Below are positions 1-5,943 of a stretch of DNA of 8,198 bases, one piece after another (the first letter of the stretch is position 1; every line of letters begins with the position of its first letter). The stretch is taken from NCBI GenBank assembly GCA_012798275.1, contig JAAZNO010000374.1:1-8198 (forward strand), read 5' to 3'. Origin of the DNA: Chloroflexota bacterium (GTDB lineage: Bacteria; Chloroflexota; Anaerolineae; B4-G1; SLSP01). The position numbers were made by a program, and so were the translations under genes. A model generated the notes under the pieces. The model did not search any database. It worked only from the letters and a program-made list of their open reading frames with translations, and had not been told where the DNA came from.

Positions 1-1620
1 CTGTCCTTCCAGAGCAAGCACGGGATTGGCGCGAAAGACCACGTAGTTACGTTCCACCGCAGGGAAATCATACTCCAATTTCCCAGATGAGCCAGAGCGC
101 GCCTGGTCCCCAGAACGGGTAAGCGTGCCGTAAGGCTCGTCGCCGCGCCGCCAATCCACGTCACGGTCGAAATCCAGAATCACGCCGGGGCGAGCCGGCG
201 CGGAGGTGGCCGTCGGCAGAACCGCAGTCGCCGTCGCCGGACGCGGCGTTGCCGTAGGCGCCGGCGCGGACGTGGCGGTAGCTGCCGGCGTGGCCGTAGG
301 CGTCGGCGTCAGGGTTGGCAGAGGGGTGATGGTCGGCTGCCGCGGTGTGACAGTCGGCGACGGCGGGAGGGGCGTGGCCCCAGGCGTCACTTCGGCGATG
401 ACGGGGATTTCCGGCGTGCGGGTGGGTTCTGGCGCAGGGGCCAGGAATTGCGCGAGCGGCCCTGCCCCCTCCGTCCCGGCATAGACCCATCCGAGGCCCG
501 CGATCAGCAACAGGATCACCGCGATGAGGCCCACATACAGGCCAGTTTTTCCCCGCGCCGCCGCAACGGGAGCCGGCGCGCCGGCAGACACAGGGCCAGA
601 AGGGGCATATATTCCGCCCGCTTGCGGATAAGGAGCCGGGCCGGCCCCAAAAGCTGGGGGATGTTCGCCTGAGCCATAGGCAGGGGGCAGCGGCGGGTAT
701 TGGGTCAGCCCATGAGCGGACGGGGACGCAGCAGGGGGCTGAGGATAGGGCGTCGTCACCCCAGGCGACGGTGGAGGAGCAGGGCGCGCTGCCGGCACGC
801 GCTGGCGCAACGCCTGTGCCATCGCCGCCGCCGAGGGGAAGCGGTACTCCACCGTCAGCTCCAACGCCTGTAAAATGGCGGCGTCCGTGGTAGAAGAAAT
901 CTGCGAGTTGAGCAAGCGTGGGGGTTGGAAAGCCGCCCGCCGGGCAATCCGCTGAGTTGCCGTTGGCGGCGCCTGCCCCGTCAGCGCGTGATAGAGCGTC
1001 GCGCCGAGGCTGTAAATGTCGCTGCGTGGATCGGTATGACCGGCCTGTGTGTCGTACTGCTCCGGCGGCGCGTATTCCGGCGTCCCCAACCCGCGCATGA
1101 TGGTCTGCGTGCGGGGATCAGCCGGGTTCCACAGCTTCACCAACCCGAAATCCACCAGCACCGCCCGGTTGTCGGGACGGATAATCACATTCTGCGGCTT
1201 GATGTCCCGGTGAATGATTCCCTGCTCGTGGCAATACTCCAAGGCATCCAGCAACTGTTCCGCCCACGTCAGCACCTGCGTTTCGGACAAGGCGCCCTCG
1301 CGCTTGATGATGGCTTCCAGGCTTTCGCCCTGGACAAAATCCATCACCAGGTACGCGTTGGGCCCTTCAAGAAAGAAGTCCGTCACACGCACCAAATAGG
1401 GATGGCTGAGCCGCGCCAGAATGGTGGCCTCCTGATAGAATTGCTCGCGCAGACGCGCCAAAAGGGCCGGCTCCGTGCCGGGCTGAGAGAGCATCTCTTT
1501 GAGCGCCACGACGACATTGAGCCGCGTGTCCCAGGCGCGATAGACCGCTCCCATGCCACCCTGGCCCAACAGCGCGATCACGCGATACCGCTCCTGCAAA
1601 AGCTGGCCCTGTTGTAGCAT
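1..1620 (-). CDS. Membrane Ser/Thr protein kinase with extracytoplasmic T/P stalk and beta-rich domain (partial, 3' end missing)
   Basis: The reading frame is open from the ATG at 1620-1618 to the left edge, 540 codons without a stop, so the C-terminus is missing. Residues 1-268 are a Hanks-type kinase domain: glycine loop GQGGMGAV at 19-26, Lys41, Glu64, HRD at 137-139 with Lys141 and Asn144, DFG at 157-159, then PPE and DIYSLG. All catalytic residues are present. A Pro/Ala/Gly-rich juxtamembrane segment (about 270-357) precedes one membrane span (361-381), a T/P-rich stalk (about 396-478), and a globular segment from 479 containing ILDFD, a W-RRGDEPYG motif and SGSSGKLEYDF. This resembles jelly-roll, carbohydrate-binding-like modules, which is inference. 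The kinase should face the cytoplasm and the tail the outside, as in PASTA kinases, but without PASTA. It lies 36 bases after its close paralogue. A purine-rich leader (AGGAG 14 bases upstream, then eight G) is the only ribosome-binding candidate. Confidence 0.93.
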   Translation of the reverse strand, partial: MLQQGQLLQERYRVIALLGQGGMGAVYRAWDTRLNVVVALKEMLSQPGTEPALLARLREQFYQEATILARLSHPYLVRVTDFFLEGPNAYLVMDFVQGESLEAIIKREGALSETQVLTWAEQLLDALEYCHEQGIIHRDIKPQNVIIRPDNRAVLVDFGLVKLWNPADPRTQTIMRGLGTPEYAPPEQYDTQAGHTDPRSDIYSLGATLYHALTGQAPPTATQRIARRAAFQPPRLLNSQISSTTDAAILQALELTVEYRFPSAAAMAQALRQRVPAARPAPPPSPGVTTPYPQPPAASPSAHGLTQYPPLPPAYGSGEHPPAFGAGPAPYPQAGGIYAPSGPVSAGAPAPVAAARGKTGLYVGLIAVILLLIAGLGWVYAGTEGAGPLAQFLAPAPEPTRTPEIPVIAEVTPGATPLPPSPTVTPRQPTITPLPTLTPTPTATPAATATSAPAPTATPRPATATAVLPTATSAPARPGVILDFDRDVDWRRGDEPYGTLTRSGDQARSGSSGKLEYDFPAVERNYVVFRANPVLALEGQ

Positions 1621-1646
1621 TCCGCCCCCCCCTGCTCCTGCCCCAT

Positions 1647-1664
1647 GGCCCTGAAATCAGGGCC
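1647..1664 (-). other. Perfect inverted repeat over the stop codon of the polytopic kinase
   Basis: Arms of eight bases (GGCCCTGA and TCAGGGCC) flank a two-base centre; in RNA this would fold as a seven-pair GC-rich stem with a four-base loop. It contains the TGA of the upstream kinase and ends 26 bases before the next start. No T-run follows on the transcribed strand, so it is not a standard intrinsic terminator. It might modulate coupling or stabilise the transcript, or be incidental in GC-rich DNA. Confidence 0.4.
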
Positions 1665-3189
1665 CTCTCTTGCGCCAGACAAGCCACACAAAGACTTCTA
1701 TCACCACGGCGCCCGCCGCCGAGGCGCCTAATAATTCCGGCAACATCGCGCCACTTCCCGTGCTCGCGCGCAGCGCCGCACCGCCCACGGAAACCACCAG
1801 AATATGCGCCGCGCCGGCCCGAAAGGGCTTTCGCCCCATCGCGGCCCATGCCAGCGGCGCCGCGAATGCATAGGAAGGCAGACTTGCCCACAGGAAAGGC
1901 ACCTTCGCGATGACCGGCCCCAGCACCCAGGCCGCCACGGCCGCCAGGACTACCAATCCCGCCAGCAGGCCGAGCTGCTGCGCCGCTGTGAGCTTCCGCA
2001 TCAACTTGCGGGTAGAAATCACGAGGCGCTGGGTAGGACGTCCCCCGCCCGAGGGCAAGGCCGCCGTCGCAGCAACGGCAGCATCGGATAGCGTCAGCGC
2101 CTGGAAAATCGTATCGCCGACAAACCAGCCCAATGCGCCCAACAACAATGCTCCCAGGGTCAGGCGAAAGATCTGCGGCAGATCCGTAGAGTAACGGAAG
2201 AGCATGAATTGGAGGATCCACACGCCCAGCACCGCCATTGCCAGGGCCGTCGCCAGTTCCTCGCGCCACGGTGCGGAGCGTTGTGCGGAGCGTTGTGCAG
2301 GAAGGGAAGGCGCGGCGGTCAGCTTCTCCGCCCTCCCTCGATCGCCCCCGTCCGCTTTTGGAGGCTCACCCTCCAGCGCCGCGCGCATCGCCTGCACGTC
2401 GGGGAAACGACGATTGGGGTCCAGCGCCATCGCTTGCAAGAGCGCCGTCTCCGTCCGCGATTGTACCCGCAGTCCCAGCGTGTGCGGCGGGACCAGGGTA
2501 TCGCCGTCCGTGAAGCGCGCCAACGCCGACGGCGGTTCCTTGCCGGTGAGGGCATGGTAGAGCGTCGCGCCGAGGCTGTAGATATCGCTGCGCGGCTCCG
2601 TGTGCCAGCCACGCAGCCCAAAATGCTCGGGGGAAGCATACTCGCGCGTGCCCATCCCCGCGATAATGCGTTGCGTTTGCGGATTGTGCGGGTCCCACAA
2701 CTTCACCAGCCCGAAATCCACCAGCACCGCTCGTCCATCGGCGCAGATGATGATATTCTGAGGCTTGATATCGCGGTGCAAAATGTGGCGTTGATGACAG
2801 GCTTCCAGCGCACCCAACAGCTGCCTCGCCCAACGCAGCACCTGTTCTTCCGGCAGCGCTCCGTGGCGTTCAATCAGGGTCGCCAGATTCTCGCCCTCCA
2901 CAAAATCCATCACCAGATAATCGCGGCCCTCCCACTCGAAGAAATCCGTCACCCGGGGCAGGTTAGGATGCATCAATCCGGCCAGGGCAAGCGCTTCCTG
3001 CTGAAATTGCTGCCGCAGCTGCGCCAGTTCCTGGGGCGAGAGGGAGGGATCAGGGAGCATCTCCTTGAGAGCGACGGGGATGTTCAAGGTGAGATCCCAC
3101 GCGCGATAGACTGCCCCCATGCCGCCCTGCCCCAGGAGGCGTGCTATCCGATAGCGGTTATTGACAATTTGTCCGGTGCTCAGTTGCAT
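1657..3189 (-). CDS. Ser/Thr protein kinase with polytopic membrane C-terminus
   Basis: This 510-residue protein starts at an ATG with a good ribosome-binding site (GAGAGGA at 3200-3194, four bases upstream). Residues about 8-275 are a Hanks-type kinase: glycine loop GQGGMGAV at 20-27, Lys42, Glu65, HRD at 138-140 with Lys142 and Asn145, DFG at 158-160, and DIYSLG at 202-207. The catalytic set is complete, but the APE-type motif reads SPE (186-188) and the segment before it is GTREYA where the paralogue has GTPEYA. A charged linker (275-310) leads into a hydrophobic tail with likely spans at 313-331, 340-358, 406-427, 432-451 and 486-505; the stretch at 460-473 is marginal. A basic loop (384-399) separates spans two and three. 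I do not recognise the membrane region as a named family. The gene follows the TPR kinase by 55 bases without a visible terminator, so co-transcription is likely. The substrate is unknown. Confidence 0.93.
   Translation of the reverse strand: MQLSTGQIVNNRYRIARLLGQGGMGAVYRAWDLTLNIPVALKEMLPDPSLSPQELAQLRQQFQQEALALAGLMHPNLPRVTDFFEWEGRDYLVMDFVEGENLATLIERHGALPEEQVLRWARQLLGALEACHQRHILHRDIKPQNIIICADGRAVLVDFGLVKLWDPHNPQTQRIIAGMGTREYASPEHFGLRGWHTEPRSDIYSLGATLYHALTGKEPPSALARFTDGDTLVPPHTLGLRVQSRTETALLQAMALDPNRRFPDVQAMRAALEGEPPKADGGDRGRAEKLTAAPSLPAQRSAQRSAPWREELATALAMAVLGVWILQFMLFRYSTDLPQIFRLTLGALLLGALGWFVGDTIFQALTLSDAAVAATAALPSGGGRPTQRLVISTRKLMRKLTAAQQLGLLAGLVVLAAVAAWVLGPVIAKVPFLWASLPSYAFAAPLAWAAMGRKPFRAGAAHILVVSVGGAALRASTGSGAMLPELLGASAAGAVVIEVFVWLVWRKRGP
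2271..2300. repeat. 12-base tandem repeat, 2.5 copies, inside the kinase linker
   Basis: The unit GTGCGGAGCGTT occurs at 2271-2282 and 2283-2294, followed by a half copy at 2295-2300. It is in phase with the coding frame and encodes an RSAQRSA-type repeat in the linker before the first membrane span of the polytopic kinase. Copy-number change would lengthen the linker by four residues without a frameshift. Confidence 0.6.
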
Positions 3190-3244
3190 GGCATCCTCTC
3201 AGAAAATGGTTCACGGATGGACACGACAGATCAGAAATTGAAAA

Positions 3245-5308
3245 TCAGGGCTTCACCGATTCGAGCTTCGGGTCGAGCGCCAACGCGCGTTGCCGGGCGG
3301 CTGCCGCCTTGTCAACATCGCCCACCGCCTTCCAACAGGCGCTCAGACCCAGATGCGGCGCCGGCGCGAGGGGGTCAAGCGCAGCGCTCTGCTCGTAAGC
3401 GGCGATGGCTTCATGCCACCGCCCCCATTGAGCATAGATCTCCCCCACGAAGAATTCCGCCAGCGCATGTCTCGCATTCAGCCGCAGCGCGTCATAGAAA
3501 TCGCGCATCGCCCAACGCTGACTCCCCTTCTGGTAATGGACCAGACCCTTGAGAAATTCCAGCTCGGCGGGAGGCAGGCTTTCCTGATGAGTGAGCTCCT
3601 GCACTAACCGCTCGCCCTCGTCCACCCGGCCGAGCCTCAGATAGCAGACGGCAAGGTGGCCGCGGAAAAGGGGATCCTGCGAATGGGTCAGCAGCTGTTC
3701 CAGATGCGGAGCCGCGGCGCCGTACCGGCCCAGATTGAAGGCCGCGTCCGCCGTCAGCCGTAACAGCTCGAGATCGTCGGGCGTCAGGGTCAACGCCTGC
3801 TCCAGGTGCTCCAACGCCGCCGCCGGACGTCCCAGTTTCAGCAGCGCCTTCCCCAACGCGGCGTGCAGCTGCGGAGCCTGTGGATGGTGCTCCAGGCCCT
3901 TTTCGAAGGCCACGCTGGCAGCCTCATCGTGCTGCAATCGCAGATGGGCTTTCCCCAAGTCAAGGTACACGTCGGCGGGTTGCGTTTCCGCCTGCAACGC
4001 CGCTTCGAATGCGGCCACGGCTTCCGCGAAGCGACCCTCCCGCAAATGCTGCCGCCCTTCGGCAACCCGATCCGACGGCGGAGGAGGGGACGGGGGCAGC
4101 GGAGGGGCGCTCTCCTCCCCAGGCACTGCCGGCGCCGACACGGAGGAAGATTCGCGCGGCGCCGTGATGGGCAAAGTCGCGCCGCACTTAGCGCAGAAAC
4201 GCGCGCCGGGGCGATACGGCGTCGCGCACGTCGGGCAACGATGGCTCGTGTCCATCGTCTTGCCGCACTGCGGACAGAAGCGCGCGCCAAGTCGCACAAA
4301 GGCCCCGCACTGGGGACAGGTGATCCCCGGGGACGAACCGCGCCCCACCGTGGGAGGTCGTGGCGGCGGGCTGCTTTCCTCACGCGAGGGCGGAGGAGGG
4401 GTGAGCTGCGCGGCCGCCGACGGCGTCACCAGAGGCCGCCGTACGACGACGCCCGGCCGCTGCGTGACCGGATGTCCCGTCGCCGTCTGCAGCGCGGCCA
4501 ACATCTCGCCCGCGTCCCGGTAGCGCTGCGCGCTATTCACCGCCATCGCCTGCAAGACCACTTTCTCCAGCGCCGGGCCGACCTGGGGATTGAGCTGCGA
4601 AGGCGGCGTGAGCGGCGTCCCGCGCACCATCCGCTCGAAGCTATCTGGCGGCGGCGCGAGCGTGAGAACGCAATAGAGCGTCGCCCCCAGCGCGTAGACA
4701 TCCGAGCGCGTGTCAGTCCCCGCGCCCAGGCCGTACTGCTCCGGCGGGGAAAACCCCTGCGACACCGCCTTGGCCATCACCTGAGTCTTGGCGTGCGGGT
4801 CAATCTTGGCGATCCCAAAATCCACCAGGATCGCGCGCTCCTTCTGCGTGAGGCGCACGTTGTTCGGCTTGATATCGCGGTGGATAATGGGCGGCTGCTG
4901 CTCATGCAGGTATGCCACCGCGTCGCAGACCTGCGTTATCCAATCCACCACTTTGGCCAGGGGCAAATGACGGCGTTGCTTTCCCGCCTTCACCACCATG
5001 TCAAGCAAGTCCTGCCCGGCGATGTAATCCATCACAAGATAATAGCTGCGCCCCTCGCCGAAGAAATCCGAGACGCGCACCAGCCCGGGATGATCGAGGG
5101 CCGCAAGCACCTGCGCCTCCTGCTTGAAGAGCTGCTGTCCCGACTCGGAGGGATCGCTGAGCTCCTTCACCGCGACCTGACGACCGCGCAGGCGCAGGTC
5201 TTCCGCCAGGTAAACGGAGCCATACCCCCCCGATCCCAGCTTCTTGAGGATCTGATACCGCCCCTGCAGGGCGTACCCTAACGGTAAGGCCGGAAGTTCA
5301 TGTTGCAT
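3245..5308 (-). CDS. Soluble Ser/Thr protein kinase with double zinc ribbon and TPR tail
   Basis: This protein has 687 residues from the ATG at 5308-5306; an in-frame GTG at 5323-5321 would add five. Neither start has a strong ribosome-binding site. I prefer the ATG because GAGTGG lies 11 bases upstream of it. Residues about 12-275 are a Hanks-type kinase: glycine loop GSGGYGSV at 25-32, Lys48, Glu64, HRD at 143-145 with Lys147 and Asn150, DFG at 163-165, PPE at 188-190 and DVYALG at 203-208. After a Pro-rich linker come two CX2C-X10-CX2C ribbons (Cys331/334/345/348 and Cys358/361/372/375), the double zinc ribbon arrangement. A second Pro-rich linker (about 384-411) leads to roughly eight TPR-like repeats from 412 to the C-terminus. 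I see no membrane span or signal peptide, so it is probably cytosolic. TPRs usually bind protein partners and could recruit substrates or bring it to the membrane kinases downstream. That role is inferred. Confidence 0.93.
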   Translation of the reverse strand: MQHELPALPLGYALQGRYQILKKLGSGGYGSVYLAEDLRLRGRQVAVKELSDPSESGQQLFKQEAQVLAALDHPGLVRVSDFFGEGRSYYLVMDYIAGQDLLDMVVKAGKQRRHLPLAKVVDWITQVCDAVAYLHEQQPPIIHRDIKPNNVRLTQKERAILVDFGIAKIDPHAKTQVMAKAVSQGFSPPEQYGLGAGTDTRSDVYALGATLYCVLTLAPPPDSFERMVRGTPLTPPSQLNPQVGPALEKVVLQAMAVNSAQRYRDAGEMLAALQTATGHPVTQRPGVVVRRPLVTPSAAAQLTPPPPSREESSPPPRPPTVGRGSSPGITCPQCGAFVRLGARFCPQCGKTMDTSHRCPTCATPYRPGARFCAKCGATLPITAPRESSSVSAPAVPGEESAPPLPPSPPPPSDRVAEGRQHLREGRFAEAVAAFEAALQAETQPADVYLDLGKAHLRLQHDEAASVAFEKGLEHHPQAPQLHAALGKALLKLGRPAAALEHLEQALTLTPDDLELLRLTADAAFNLGRYGAAAPHLEQLLTHSQDPLFRGHLAVCYLRLGRVDEGERLVQELTHQESLPPAELEFLKGLVHYQKGSQRWAMRDFYDALRLNARHALAEFFVGEIYAQWGRWHEAIAAYEQSAALDPLAPAPHLGLSACWKAVGDVDKAAAARQRALALDPKLESVKP

Positions 5309-5460
5309 GATAGCAGATGCCACTCAAGAATATCGTCAAGCGTTCCTGAAAAAGAAGTAAGGATACAAAAACAGCGCTAACGCAAAGTTTGTATTTCAAG
5401 CCGGCTGTGACCCGACTCGAGGCCCGCTGCGTCTCTGTGAGGGGGTGATGTATGCCTCAC
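5309..5460 (-). promoter_or_regulatory. Intergenic gap upstream of the TPR kinase, candidate promoter/operator region
   Basis: This is the longest non-coding stretch in the window and its part nearest the kinase (about 5325-5400) is visibly AT-richer than the surrounding genes. On the transcribed strand it holds, in order: a GTGAGG/CCTCAC inverted repeat just after the LysM-gene stop (5460-5455 and 5442-5437, 12-base loop), a GC-rich stretch, the dyad described separately, and T-rich runs. I cannot assign a convincing -35/-10 pair. The kinases could have their own promoter here or be read through from the phosphatase gene. Confidence 0.4.
5363..5394. repeat. Imperfect dyad in the gap upstream of the TPR kinase
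   Basis: Outer arms ATACAAA (5363-5369) and TTTGTAT (5388-5394) are perfect complements, and inner GCG (5374-5376) and CGC (5381-5383) share the same centre of symmetry. Across 14-base arms, 10 positions match, with a CTAA centre. It could be an operator for a dimeric regulator. Read as RNA on the minus strand, the second arm ends in a T-rich run, so a weak terminator or attenuator is also possible. The interrupted stem makes the terminator reading weaker. Confidence 0.4.
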
Positions 5461-5892
5461 TCAACGCACCGGACACGGCGGCATGTTCAGCACATTCCCC
5501 GGATGGATCGCGTACCCGTTGATCGCCTCATTCCATGGCAGAGCGTTGAGCGCCGCTACCTGCGTGGCATAGTGGCGCAGCGCGTCATCCAGGACGCCGG
5601 GGCCCCAGTTCTGCGGGCAATAACGCCGACAGACCGCGTAAAGGCTCTCCCCCGGCTGCACGATGATTTGCTGCTGCGGCGTCGGTGTCATGGTCGGCGA
5701 GGGGAGGGTCAACGTCGCGGTGACCGGCGACGTCGCGGTCGGCGTTACCGCCGTTTGCGGCGAAGGGATGACGTCACCCTGCAGCCCGGCTTTGTCCGCC
5801 ATGGCATGGGCGCCCCACCCCAGCCCGATCCCGATCAAGGCCAGCAGCACCAACGCCCCCAAAATCATGATCCGCGATTCCGCGTGGAACAT
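5461..5892 (-). CDS. Single-pass membrane protein with divergent LysM-like domain
   Basis: This 143-residue protein has a short N-terminus with Arg7, a strongly hydrophobic span (8-28), and no lipobox cysteine, so it looks like a signal anchor with the rest outside the cell. A T/P-rich stalk (about 43-72) leads to a LysM-like domain (about 76-143): it opens with VQPGESLYAVCRRY and closes with IHPGNVLNMP, matching the usual start and end of LysM. The middle is longer than usual and includes a run around Asn95-Leu105. Cys88, Cys92 and Cys140 could form a disulfide. LysM domains usually bind N-acetylglucosamine-containing glycans such as peptidoglycan. Binding here is inferred. It lies 51 bases after the phosphatase gene and shares the stalk style of the last kinase, so it may belong to the same envelope-signalling unit. 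I cannot name an orthologue. Confidence 0.85.
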   Translation of the reverse strand: MFHAESRIMILGALVLLALIGIGLGWGAHAMADKAGLQGDVIPSPQTAVTPTATSPVTATLTLPSPTMTPTPQQQIIVQPGESLYAVCRRYCPQNWGPGVLDDALRHYATQVAALNALPWNEAINGYAIHPGNVLNMPPCPVR

Positions 5893-5895
5893 GTC

Positions 5896-5902
5896 CCTCC
5901 TT
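5896..5902 (-). promoter_or_regulatory. Strong Shine-Dalgarno site of the LysM-like gene
   Basis: AAGGAGG on the minus strand lies three bases upstream of the ATG at 5892-5890. It fixes that codon as the start rather than the internal ATG eight codons later, which would remove Arg7 ahead of the membrane span. It is the best ribosome-binding site in the window. Confidence 0.75.
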
Positions 5903-5943
5903 CGAGAATAGAGAGCCGTGAGAAGAGAGTCGTCACAACGACG

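Noticed and set aside
200..330. Repetitive GC-rich stretch that resembles a minisatellite
   Set aside because: It is the coding sequence of the T/P/A-rich stalk of the left-edge kinase; the repetition follows from repeated Thr, Pro and Ala codons, and I see no fixed-length unit.
1367..2269. Minus-strand open frame of 300 codons in another frame
   Set aside because: Gly/Arg/Ala-rich and overlaps two kinase genes on the same strand in a different frame; the kinase frames carry complete conserved motifs.
2209..3552. Plus-strand open frame of 447 codons spanning two minus-strand genes and their gap
   Set aside because: It crosses the intergenic region and the ends of both kinases, has no domain, and its apparent similarity to the frame at 925-1617 only reflects the duplicated kinase cores.
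3806..5281. Plus-strand open frame of 491 codons opposite the TPR kinase
   Set aside because: Low-complexity Arg-rich translation, antisense to a convincing kinase; the opposite frames of the other two kinases give similar-looking products, as expected for shadows.
5310..5339. Possible promoter with TTGACG (5339-5334) and TGCTAT (5315-5310), 18-base spacer
   Set aside because: Transcription would begin downstream of both candidate start codons of the TPR kinase, with no later suitable start, and the -10 match is poor.
5929..5942. Short hairpin (GTCGT/ACGAC, four-base loop) after the phosphatase stop, considered as a terminator
   Set aside because: Only five pairs and no T-run follows; the LysM gene begins 51 bases after the stop with its own strong ribosome-binding site, so read-through is more likely.
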